Positions 25,242 through 32,640 of a stretch of DNA of 58,156 bases are shown piece by piece (position 1 is the stretch's first letter; every line of letters starts with the position of its first letter). Source of the stretch: Planctomycetaceae bacterium UBA4732 (GTDB lineage: Bacteria > Planctomycetota > Planctomycetia > Gemmatales > Gemmataceae). The notes beneath the pieces are model-generated. The model worked only from the letters and a program-made list of their open reading frames with translations, had not been told where the DNA came from and searched no databases. The stretch is taken from contig DHJA01000217.1 of NCBI GenBank assembly GCA_002404095.1, positions 20,805-78,960 of the forward strand, written 5' to 3'. Both the position numbers and the translations under genes were made by a program.

Positions 25242-25361
25242 CTACTTGCGCCACACGGAAAAAATCACGATTTGCGTCGGATCTTCTTCAAAGGTCACAT
25301 CGATCCAGTTGCGTGCGCTCTGGTTCTTGCGAAAGCGGAACCGGCCGGGGTGGACAGCGGA
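25242..25361 (-). pseudogene. Possible DUF4258-like toxin fragment upstream of DUF2283
   Basis: The minus-strand frame between a TAA (25362-25364) and a TAG (25242-25244) encodes about 39 residues, including FRFRKNQSARNWIDVTFEED and IVIFSVWRK. The basic patch followed by two beta-strands resembles the C-terminal half of small toxin-like partners of DUF2283 proteins. No start codon is present, so I take it as a 5'-truncated gene. Family assignment is tentative. Confidence 0.45.
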
Positions 25362-25477
25362 TTATCTCACCGGCCGCGCCCCGCGTCCAGCACCCTTCAA
25401 AAGAATAAGATGAGATAGGGAAGGCGCTCGCCCGCGCCGCTATGGGAAAAGTAAGGTCGAGGAAGGCGGGATAAATC

Positions 25478-26236
25478 ATGTGGCAATGGCTGCGCCGGCT
25501 TACGGGAGCCGTTCGACCGGGAGGCGGGACGATGACTCGTTATGCAGACCTGCTGCCGCGCTACAAGCGTCTGCGTCAGTCGGCCGTCCGGCTGAATAGC
25601 CGCCTCGTCAAAACGCTTTCCCGAAACGTCCTCAATGAAGGCGGCAAGAAGCTGGGAATCCTCCGGCGGAACGTCCTCACCCTGGACAGCGCGGACGAGA
25701 TCGCCGTCCTCATGGACTACTGCATCTTTAACGTGCGGCGGAGCGGGGTCAACGCGGTGGAGCGCTACCTGGCGAAATCCCCTCCGCCTCAAGACTCCGA
25801 CGAAATGGCGATCTTGCTTGGTATGCGTCAGGCCCATTACTCCCTTTTCGCCGTAGAGGCGGTCGAGCGCGCCGTTGGCGTCCATGTCAAGGACTTGTTG
25901 CGAGACGAGCCTCGTTTCTTGATGGATGTCGGACTCAGCGGCAGCGCACCCCTCGGAATGATTTTAGCGACACGGGTCATGGCGCCGGAAGGCATCGGCA
26001 TGACCGGCGGCGCCGCCCTGCCCGTCGGAGTGCTGTCCACCAGCGAGCGAGCCACTTTTCTGCAAGGCGTGGCGGCCCTCTGCCCCGGGGTGGACTTCCG
26101 TTGCCTCTCCCCACGAGAGGCGAGCGATTTGACCGGCCTCATCATTCGTACCTGTCTGCAACGGGGGGCCGCGGAGCGCGTCGCATACGTCGAGCCGAAG
26201 CCTGGGCGCGGGCGCCGCGACCGCCGTGATTCGTGA
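25478..26236 (+). CDS. Hypothetical protein
   Basis: I do not recognise this 252-residue protein. It has no signal peptide or long membrane helix. The body (about 20-235) looks like a compact mixed alpha/beta fold, with a conserved-looking SADEIAVLMDYCIFNVRRSG segment and a Gly-rich stretch (GIGMTGGAALPVG) near residue 175. The C-terminus is very basic (GRGRRDRRDS). Two starts are possible: ATG 25478, with GGAAGG 14 bases upstream, or ATG 25532, with GGGAGGCGGG closer; the second may be the true one. It stands alone between the DUF2283 region and the heme genes. Codon use is like its neighbours. Confidence 0.6.
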   Translation: MWQWLRRLTGAVRPGGGTMTRYADLLPRYKRLRQSAVRLNSRLVKTLSRNVLNEGGKKLGILRRNVLTLDSADEIAVLMDYCIFNVRRSGVNAVERYLAKSPPPQDSDEMAILLGMRQAHYSLFAVEAVERAVGVHVKDLLRDEPRFLMDVGLSGSAPLGMILATRVMAPEGIGMTGGAALPVGVLSTSERATFLQGVAALCPGVDFRCLSPREASDLTGLIIRTCLQRGAAERVAYVEPKPGRGRRDRRDS

Positions 26237-26382
26237 TCTCACGGGTTTGCCCCTAGAAACCTCCAGGCCGCAACTCCGCATCTAGAGTCTGTCATTATCG
26301 AGCGGCACACCGAAGTACGCCGGGGTATCCGACGCCCGGGCGGTTTGCATCCCTAGCTCCTATCCCGTAAGCTGCATTAGCC

Positions 26383-27021
26383 ATGTTCCCGCTTTTCCTT
26401 CATCTGACGGACCGCCTCGTGGTCGTAATCGGCGGTGGCGCCGTCGGCCGACGCAAGGCCGCAGCCGTCCTCGACGCCGGCGCACATGTGCGTCTCGTCT
26501 GCCTCGAATCACTTCCCCCTGACGAAACCCATCCTGCCCTCGATTGGCGTACCGAACCCTATGCCGCCGCTCACCTCGACGGCGCCGTCCTTGTCTTCGC
26601 CGCCGCGACGCTGGACGTGAATGCCCGCGTCGTGGCCGACGCCCGGGCGCGTGGCCTTTGGGTCAACTCCGCCTCCGATCCGGAGGCCGGCGATTTCTTC
26701 GTCCCCGCCGTGGTCCGTCGCGGCGACTTCGTTGTCGCAGTGGGCACGGGCGGCGCCGCGCCGGCTCTGGCCCGCGAAATACGCCGTCGGCTCAATGAAC
26801 AATTCGACGACGACTTCGGACGCTGGGTTGCGCTGCTGGCCGAATTACGCCCTCTTGTTCTTGAGCATGTGCAAGACGCCGAACGTCGGCGATTGTTTTT
26901 CGAACGCTGGTCGCGCTGGGAATGGCTGGAGCGATTGCGCCGGGACGGCGCCGACGTTGTGCGAACGGGGATGCTACAGGAATTGCGCGATGGGGGCGGC
27001 GCGGCGTCTTCTCCGCTATAA
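26383..27021 (+). CDS. Precorrin-2 dehydrogenase / sirohydrochlorin ferrochelatase domain (CysG N-terminal type)
   Basis: NAD-dependent enzyme making sirohydrochlorin, and possibly siroheme, from precorrin-2. The 212 residues match the stand-alone CysG-N/Met8/SirC family. The Rossmann motif GGGAVGRRKAA (18-28) binds NAD; NSASDPEAGDFFVPAVVRRG (about 95-114) and VGTGGAAPALAREIRRR are family signatures. The C-terminal helical part (about 150-205) is the dimerisation domain. It is followed in the same direction by a CcsA/HemX-like gene and hemA, the usual tetrapyrrole gene grouping. The start ATG 26383 lacks a strong Shine-Dalgarno. Confidence 0.9.
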   Translation: MFPLFLHLTDRLVVVIGGGAVGRRKAAAVLDAGAHVRLVCLESLPPDETHPALDWRTEPYAAAHLDGAVLVFAAATLDVNARVVADARARGLWVNSASDPEAGDFFVPAVVRRGDFVVAVGTGGAAPALAREIRRRLNEQFDDDFGRWVALLAELRPLVLEHVQDAERRRLFFERWSRWEWLERLRRDGADVVRTGMLQELRDGGGAASSPL

Positions 27022-27095
27022 TGCCTTTCTGCCGGGATGCGACCGCGCTCGCCCGCGGCTGTAGTTAGTGTCAAAAGGAAGGCGGCCCGATCCTC

Positions 27096-27159
27096 GTGTG
27101 CCACGGCTGTGTCAGCCGTGTTTCGACTGTCCAACACGGCTGGCACAGCCGTGGCACAC
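27096..27159. repeat. Palindrome family H (27-bp arms)
   Basis: Bases 27096-27122 (GTGTGCCACGGCTGTG...) and 27133-27159 (...CACAGCCGTGGCACAC) are inverse copies with a single mismatch, separated by 10 bases. The element fills most of the gap between the siroheme gene and the ccsA-like gene, ending 32 bases before the GTG start, so it lies inside a likely operon. It may be a transcription-attenuating or mRNA-stabilising hairpin, or a mobile palindrome. Confidence 0.8.
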
Positions 27160-27191
27160 CGGCTCGCGGATAAACTCAAACGAGGAAGTTT

Positions 27192-27965
27192 GTGTACGGA
27201 ATCTCGCTGGTCTGTTTCGCCACCAGCTATACGGCGGCGCTGGGCCTTGAGGTATGGTGCCAATTCCGCCCCCGGCGCATCCTCTATTTCCTGGGCCTCC
27301 TCTTTGGCGCCGCCGGTCTCGCCACCCAATCCGTCTACCTTGCTTTCCAGCGCCCCGTCGGGTGGATGCTCATTCTGGCGTGGGTTCTCGCCATTTTCTA
27401 TCTCTATGGCGCGCTTCACTATCAGCGACTCGCCTGGGGCGTATTTGTGTTGCCGGTGATACTCGGCCTTCTCGGTCTGAGTCTGCTTTTCGGGCCGGAA
27501 GCCGATCAACTGTCGCTGCCTGACGCGAGCTTCTGGGGCGAGGTCCATGCGGCGCTGCTGTTGCTGGCAGCCGTCGGCGTCTGCGTCGGCCTCTGCGCTA
27601 GTCTCATGTATCTGTTTCGAGCATGGCAACTTCGCGCCAAAACGCTGCCCGGCCGCGGCCTCCGGTTGCCAAGCCTCGAACGCCTTGAACAGATGAATCG
27701 TCGCGCCATCGACTGGTCCTTTCCGCTGCTGACGGCCGGCGTCGTCATCGGCCTCTTCCTGATGATTCAGCATCCGTTGACCGCCTGGACCGATCCGCGC
27801 GTCCTCAGCACTGCCGTCCTCTGGTTGACCTTTCTCCTCATGGTCGTTCTCCGCTATGGTTGGCGTCTGCGCGGCCGGTTGGTCGCCCTGCTCACGATCG
27901 TCGCCTTCCTGCTGCTGGTCTGCTGCCTCGTCCTTGGACACTCACTCAGAGGAGGCGCGACATGA
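27192..27965 (+). CDS. CcsA/HemX-like cytochrome c assembly membrane protein
   Basis: Polytopic inner-membrane protein of 257 residues with about eight hydrophobic segments. The start is GTG 27192 behind GAGGAAG. It belongs to the CcsA/CcmC/HemX superfamily by topology and position between cysG-N and hemA; in Bacillus HemX affects HemA levels, while CcsA handles heme for cytochrome c maturation. The heme-binding WWD motif typical of true CcsA is not evident, so the HemX-like role is more likely. Its stop overlaps the hemA start (ATGA at 27962-27965), so translation of the two is coupled. Confidence 0.85.
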   Translation: MYGISLVCFATSYTAALGLEVWCQFRPRRILYFLGLLFGAAGLATQSVYLAFQRPVGWMLILAWVLAIFYLYGALHYQRLAWGVFVLPVILGLLGLSLLFGPEADQLSLPDASFWGEVHAALLLLAAVGVCVGLCASLMYLFRAWQLRAKTLPGRGLRLPSLERLEQMNRRAIDWSFPLLTAGVVIGLFLMIQHPLTAWTDPRVLSTAVLWLTFLLMVVLRYGWRLRGRLVALLTIVAFLLLVCCLVLGHSLRGGAT

Positions 27966-29251
27966 ACCTCCTCGCCGTCGGTTGCAGCCACCGCACTACG
28001 CCTGTCGCGGTGCGCGAACGTCTCGGTTTCCGCGAAGACCAGTTGCCCCGCGCCCTCGACGCGCTCACCAGCCGGCTCGACTGCGAGGCCGTCATCCTTA
28101 GCACCTGTAATCGCGTGGAAATGTACGTCGGCCGCGTCCTCGATCATCCCACGCGCTCGACGGCGCTACTCGACGGCGACGCGTTGGCCGGCTTCTTGGC
28201 GGAGTTCCATAGTTTACCTATCGAAGAAGTCCGGCCCCACCTGTACGTCTACCATAACGCCGACGCCGTGCGCCACCTGTTCCGAGTGGCCGCCAGCCTC
28301 GACAGCCTCATCGTCGGCGAAGGCCAAATCGCCGGCCAGGTCAAAACGGCCTATGAAATGGGACAAAAGTGCGCCGGCCCTGGCCCCATGCTGCACGCTC
28401 TGTTTCCGCACGCCCGTCGCGTCGCCAAGCGCGTCCGCACCGAAACCGGCATCTCACGCGGCCACGTCTCCGTATCGAGCGCCGCCGTCGATTACGTCCG
28501 TCAGGTCTTCGACCACTTCGGCGATAAGACCATCCTCGTCATCGGCGCCGGCAAGATGGGCGAGCTGACGCTGCGCCACTTGCGACGGCTGGAACCGAGG
28601 CGCATCCTCGTGGCCAATCGCAGCCCGGAGAAAGCGGCGAGTGTGGCCCGCGGTTGCGGCGGCGAGGCCGTGCCGTGGGAACGGTTGGACGAAATGCTGG
28701 CGCGGGCCGACATCGTACTCAGCACCACGGGGGCGCCGGAACCGATAGTCACCCTGGAGCGCTACCGGCGCATCGCGGCCCAGCGCGACGGCGGCCCGTT
28801 GGTGATTCTCGACATCGCGGTGCCGCGCGACTTTGACCCGCGCATTCACGACGGCGAAACCACCTGTTTATTCAACATTGACGATCTCAAACGGATTCAA
28901 GAGGCGACGTTGGCCGACCGGCGGAAGCACATCGCCCCGGCCGAGGCGGTCGTGGAGCAGGAAACGCAGCGGTTTTTGAAGGAATGGCGACGACGGCGCA
29001 ACGGCCCGGTGATCGAGCGCTTGACGCAAGACCTGGAGGCCAAGCGCGAAGACGTGGTGCGCAACCTATTCGCCCGGCTCAATGGCCGGCTGACCGAAGG
29101 GGATCGCAAGTTCATCGAGTATGCTTTCGTGAAGCTGCAAAATCAATTTCTCCACGGTCCCATCAGCGCGCTGACGGAAGACCAACCGGCCGACGCCTCC
29201 GGGCACACGCTGTTGGACGCCTTGCGGAAATTGTTTCGGCTGCGAGAATAG
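27962..29251 (+). CDS. hemA: Glutamyl-tRNA reductase
   Basis: First committed enzyme of C5-pathway tetrapyrrole synthesis, reducing glutamyl-tRNA to glutamate-1-semialdehyde with NADPH. The start at ATG 27962 gives 429 residues, normal for the family. The catalytic domain shows GCSHRTTPV (7-15) and the nucleophile C49 in STCNRVEMY; the NADPH domain has VIGAGKMGEL (about 196-205) and VANRSPEKA; the C-terminal dimerisation helices follow from about 310. It forms an operon with the ccsA/hemX-like gene and the siroheme gene upstream. Confidence 0.97.
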   Translation: MNLLAVGCSHRTTPVAVRERLGFREDQLPRALDALTSRLDCEAVILSTCNRVEMYVGRVLDHPTRSTALLDGDALAGFLAEFHSLPIEEVRPHLYVYHNADAVRHLFRVAASLDSLIVGEGQIAGQVKTAYEMGQKCAGPGPMLHALFPHARRVAKRVRTETGISRGHVSVSSAAVDYVRQVFDHFGDKTILVIGAGKMGELTLRHLRRLEPRRILVANRSPEKAASVARGCGGEAVPWERLDEMLARADIVLSTTGAPEPIVTLERYRRIAAQRDGGPLVILDIAVPRDFDPRIHDGETTCLFNIDDLKRIQEATLADRRKHIAPAEAVVEQETQRFLKEWRRRRNGPVIERLTQDLEAKREDVVRNLFARLNGRLTEGDRKFIEYAFVKLQNQFLHGPISALTEDQPADASGHTLLDALRKLFRLRE

Positions 29252-29278
29252 AACGGAAACCGTATTGGAGGGACGCGC

Positions 29279-29929
29279 ATGAGTTCGATCTATCTACCGC
29301 CGACGCAGACGGAGCTGCCCGACCATACCCAACTCCCCTGTAGGGACGACTCCGGCCCCAAAAATTGGCCTGAACGCCCGCAGAGCATGTTGCTCGCCGA
29401 CTCGCTCGTCCCCGTCATAAACCGGCTGCATCCCGATGGCCATTACCTCATCGGCGCCAACTCCGGCATCTATTGGCGTTACGTGCCAGAAGAGCCGTTA
29501 CGAGGCTGTAAGGCGCCGGACTGGTTTTATATCCCGGGCCCGGCACCCTTGCCGCCGGGCAAATGTCGGCGTTCTTACGTCCTTTGGAAAGAGCATATAT
29601 CCCCGCAACTGGTATTGGAGTACCTCTACGGCGACGGTTTGGAGGAACGTGATGCGACGCCGGAGACGGGCAAGTTTTGGGTCTACGAACAGGCTATCCG
29701 CTCGGCCTATTATGGAATCTTCGAGTTGGAGTCGCCGAGTTTGGAGATGTACAAACTCGTAGAAGGTCGTTACCAGCAGATGAAGCCGAACAAACACGGC
29801 CGATACTTCATTCCGGCGCTTGGCGTGGAACTGGGCGTCTGGCACGGCCTTTACGCCAACATGACCTTGAATTGGCTGCGCTGGTGGGATGTTAAGGGCA
29901 ACCTGTTGCTGACCGGATGGGAGAGATGA
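29279..29929 (+). CDS. Uma2 family protein (putative restriction-endonuclease-like fold)
   Basis: A 216-residue soluble protein resembling the Uma2/DUF820 family, which has a PD-(D/E)xK nuclease-like core but no proven general function and is expanded in planctomycetes and cyanobacteria. The region LHPDGHYLIGANSGIYW (about 51-67) and the following APDWFYIPGP and SYVLWKEHISPQLVLEYLYG segments give the usual strand order; D79 and E97 would be the core acidic positions, with K96 close by. It starts 27 bases after the hemA stop, perhaps by read-through from that operon. Confidence 0.75.
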   Translation: MSSIYLPPTQTELPDHTQLPCRDDSGPKNWPERPQSMLLADSLVPVINRLHPDGHYLIGANSGIYWRYVPEEPLRGCKAPDWFYIPGPAPLPPGKCRRSYVLWKEHISPQLVLEYLYGDGLEERDATPETGKFWVYEQAIRSAYYGIFELESPSLEMYKLVEGRYQQMKPNKHGRYFIPALGVELGVWHGLYANMTLNWLRWWDVKGNLLLTGWER

Positions 29930-29931
29930 AG

Positions 29932-29955
29932 TTAGCCCGACGCGCAAGCGAGGGA
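29932..29955. repeat. Solo arm of palindrome family C
   Basis: TTAGCCCGACGCGCAAGCGAGG resembles one arm of the palindrome at 41325-41385 (CTAGCCCCGAGCGCAAGCGAGG), with no matching second arm nearby. It lies three bases after the Uma2 stop codon, in the gap before the convergent cheR. Confidence 0.6.
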
Positions 29956-29986
29956 TGCGGTTCCAACTAACTAAGAAGCGTCCCGT

Positions 29987-30814
29987 TCACGCTTCCGCCC
30001 GCGGCTGATAGGCGATGGACGGCCCAATAGCGACGCGGTCGTAGCCAGTATGAAGATTAAGCGTCGTTTCGGAGCCGCCAAGGAGTAAATAGCCGTCCGG
30101 CCGGAGAACTTTGCGGACCTTTTCCAGGATGGTCCGTTTAGTGGGCACGTCGAAGTAAATCAGCACGTTGCGCAGCAGTATTAGGTCAAGCGACGGCAGT
30201 GCCGGCCAGGCGTCGATCAGGTTGAGCGGGCGGAATTCGACCATCTGACGGAGATCGTCGCGGACCTGCCACTCCTTTCCTTTGTGTCGAAAATACTTGT
30301 CCGCCAGCCGCGCGGAGAGGCCGCGGGTGATCTCGGCGTTGCAGTAACCGCCGAGCCGCGCCCGCTCCAACACTTCCGTGGACAAGTCACTGGCGATAAT
30401 GCGGATATTCCATTTCTCCAATAGAGGAAAATGTTCGCGCAACAAGATGGCGACGCTATACGGCTCCTGGCCGGTGGAACAGGCCGCGCACCAGACGTTC
30501 AAAGAGCGGTCGGCCCCGCGGCGCCGGATCAACTCCGGAAAGCCTATCAGCCGCAAACCCTCGAACGGATGGTTGTCGCGGAAAAACGAAGTTTCGTTGG
30601 TGGTCATGGCCTCGACCACTTTACGCTGAAGGTCGTCGCCGCCGCCGGATCGCATGTGCGTCGCCAGGGCGTTGAGCGAGCCGAAGCCTTCACGGTGCGA
30701 AAGGACGGACAGCCGCGACTCGACGAGATAGGCCTTTTCGTCTTCCAGGACAATCGCCGCTCTCCGTTGGAGGAGAGTGCGAAAGTAGTGAAAATCCTCG
30801 GGTTCAAGCGCCAT
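29987..30814 (-). CDS. cheR: Chemotaxis protein methyltransferase CheR
   Basis: Adds methyl groups from S-adenosylmethionine to glutamates of chemoreceptors for adaptation. Start taken at ATG 30814 (MALEPEDFHYF, 275 residues) just after the cheB stop; an upstream ATG at 30835 would overlap cheB. The N-terminal helical domain is followed by TNETSFFRDNHPF and the SAM-binding WCAACSTGQEPYSVAI, a variant of the usual GCSTGEEPYS. Later motifs FRPLNLIDAW and DLILLRNVLIYF fit the family. No TPR domain is attached. It is the last gene of the che cluster. Confidence 0.95.
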   Translation of the reverse strand: MALEPEDFHYFRTLLQRRAAIVLEDEKAYLVESRLSVLSHREGFGSLNALATHMRSGGGDDLQRKVVEAMTTNETSFFRDNHPFEGLRLIGFPELIRRRGADRSLNVWCAACSTGQEPYSVAILLREHFPLLEKWNIRIIASDLSTEVLERARLGGYCNAEITRGLSARLADKYFRHKGKEWQVRDDLRQMVEFRPLNLIDAWPALPSLDLILLRNVLIYFDVPTKRTILEKVRKVLRPDGYLLLGGSETTLNLHTGYDRVAIGPSIAYQPRAEA

Positions 30815-30821
30815 TGCCGCC

Positions 30822-31946
30822 TCATGCGATCTCATTAGGAGTGATCTCTTTCGTTCCAGGGAGGCCGCAGACGGAAGGGGACCGGCCCTTCAATACGCGG
30901 CGCACGATCTCCGGCCCCAGCTGATCCAACGGCAGTACCGCGTCCGCCAGGCCGGCGCGGGCCGCGGCGCCCGGCATTCCCCACACCACGCTCGTGGCGG
31001 CGTCCTGCGCCAGCACCTGGCCGCCGACCGCCCGGATGCGCTCGCACCCGCGCAGCCCGTCTTGTCCCATTCCGGTCAGGATGACGGCCAGCACGCCAGG
31101 GCCGTACACCTCCGCGACGGAGCGGAACAGCACGTCCACTGAGGGACGGCAGGAGTTTTCCGGCGGCCCCTGGTGCGTGCGCAGCCGGACGGCCTCAGCG
31201 TCGCGCGCCAGGGCCAAGTGGAAGTCGCCAGGCGCCAGCCAGGCGCGACCCGGCCGTACCACGGCGCCGTTCTCCGCTTCCTCCGTCTCGATCCGCGATA
31301 AAGACGACAATCGCTCGGCCAATCGTCCGGTAAAGACAGGCGGCATGTGCTGCACGATCACGATGGGGACCGGAAAGTCGGCCGGAAACGCGGGAAACAC
31401 CGCGGCCAGCGCGTTGGGGCCGCCTGTGGAAGCGCCGATTGCCACGACTTCCATCGGAGGACGAACGGTGAAGAGGGCGGATCGGCCGCCCGGTCGCGCG
31501 ACCGGCGATGGCACGGAAAGACTACTCCGGCCGGCCTGACGAACGCCGAAGCGCTTGATCTTGGGGATCAGTTGGTCGCGCACGCATTCCGACGCCGTGG
31601 GCGCGACGCCGGCTTTTTCCGGCATAGCGATGCAGTCGTTGGCGCCGAGGGCGAGCGCTTCACAGGTGATCGAGGCGCCGCTCTGGGCCAGCCGGCTCAG
31701 CACCACGATGGGTAGATAGGGATAGGTTAGACGGACGGCGGCCAGGGTTTCCAGGCCGTCCATTTCGGGCATTTCCAGGTCGAGCGTCACTAGATCGGGC
31801 TTGAGTTGAGCGATTTTTGAGAGGGCAATACGTCCATTTGCGGCTGTGCCGACTACTTCGATGGCGTCATCCGCGGCCAGGATGTCGGCCACCATGCGCC
31901 GCACGACCACGGCGTCGTCCACGACCAGGACGCGGATCTTGCTCAT
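30822..31946 (-). CDS. cheB: Chemotaxis response regulator protein-glutamate methylesterase CheB
   Basis: Removes methyl groups (and deamidates Gln) on chemoreceptors when phosphorylated by CheA. The receiver domain (1-120) carries DD at 10-11 and the phospho-acceptor D56 in VTLDLEMPEMDG. The esterase domain (about 175-365) has the catalytic Ser in IGASTGGPNAL, His in VIVQHMPP, and Asp in LTGMGQDGLRG. 374 residues is a standard length. It overlaps cheY by four bases (ATGA) and ends eight bases before the cheR start, so the three are cotranscribed and coupled. Confidence 0.97.
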   Translation of the reverse strand: MSKIRVLVVDDAVVVRRMVADILAADDAIEVVGTAANGRIALSKIAQLKPDLVTLDLEMPEMDGLETLAAVRLTYPYLPIVVLSRLAQSGASITCEALALGANDCIAMPEKAGVAPTASECVRDQLIPKIKRFGVRQAGRSSLSVPSPVARPGGRSALFTVRPPMEVVAIGASTGGPNALAAVFPAFPADFPVPIVIVQHMPPVFTGRLAERLSSLSRIETEEAENGAVVRPGRAWLAPGDFHLALARDAEAVRLRTHQGPPENSCRPSVDVLFRSVAEVYGPGVLAVILTGMGQDGLRGCERIRAVGGQVLAQDAATSVVWGMPGAAARAGLADAVLPLDQLGPEIVRRVLKGRSPSVCGLPGTKEITPNEIA

Positions 31947-32323
31947 GTCGCGGTCCCCACGGCCACGCCGAGTTGTTCTAACTTCGTCTGAATCGTTTCT
32001 CGAGTGAACGGCTTCGTGATGAAAGCGTCGGCGCCCAATTCCAAGGCGCGCCGTTGTTCGGCCGCATCCTCGGCGGCGCTGGCCATCAGCACGGGGAGGC
32101 CGCTGTAGCGGGCGTCGGCGCGGACGGCGCGGAGGAACTCGTAGCCGTCCATCTCCGGCATGAAACAGTCCACGAACACCACGTCCGGCCTGTCCATCGC
32201 GGCCAACTGTTCCAGCCCCGCCCGGCCGTCGCCGGCCTCGCTGACCGTGAAGCCGATCTGCCGTAGGAAGGACTTGAGGATCAGGCGCATGGACTTAGCG
32301 TCATCGATCACGAGTGCGTGCAT
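31943..32323 (-). CDS. Single-domain response regulator, CheY-like
   Basis: A 126-residue receiver protein that probably carries the CheA signal to the motor or other output. Start taken at ATG 32323 (MHALVIDDAKSMR), which has AGGGAGAG well placed upstream. Acidic pocket D7-D8, phospho-acceptor D52 in FVDCFMPEMDG, the conserved Ser/Ala (MASAAED) and K near residue 106 (ITKPF) are all present. Its position between the receptor and cheB fits CheY. No flagellar genes are in the window, so the output is not shown. Confidence 0.92.
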   Translation of the reverse strand: MHALVIDDAKSMRLILKSFLRQIGFTVSEAGDGRAGLEQLAAMDRPDVVFVDCFMPEMDGYEFLRAVRADARYSGLPVLMASAAEDAAEQRRALELGADAFITKPFTRETIQTKLEQLGVAVGTAT

Positions 32324-32364
32324 TTTTCTCTCCCTTATCGGTAAAATCACGGCCTTGTCCTGAC

Positions 32365-32640
32365 GAGCGGCGGGGTTTATCCCCGCCGTCCAGACCCTCC
32401 GGGATTAACCCGGCGGCTCGCCGGGCGCACAAGTGGGGTGCCATGCTTTCGCGGCCTCTGGTCGCAATCTCTGCACGCCCGAAGCCGCCGCGAAAGCATG
32501 ACTCCCGCGCGAGGACTCATGCTTTCGCGGGGTTGGGACCGGACGAGGTTTCGCGACCGGCCCGCGAAAGCATGGCACCCCTGACCTTTCAGGAATCCTG
32601 ACGAGTTTGTGTAGAAACTTTTGGGACTAAACTGGCGGCC
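32365..32640. repeat. Nested palindrome family E, copy 3, with flanking hairpin
   Basis: Outer arms GGGTGCCATGCTTTCGCGG at 32436-32454 and its exact inverse at 32562-32580, with inner arms between, spacers as in copy 2 and the same orientation as copy 2. A TGTGTAGAAAC end resembling the copy 2 terminal repeat lies near 32608-32620. A short hairpin, GGCGGGG / CCCCGCC at 32369-32387 with a TTTAT loop, precedes it. The last codons and stop of the chemoreceptor gene lie inside the element. Confidence 0.8.

Noticed and set aside
26571..27941. Long minus-strand open frame across the siroheme and ccsA-like genes
   Set aside because: Antisense to two recognisable genes, with Gln/Glu-rich shadow composition.
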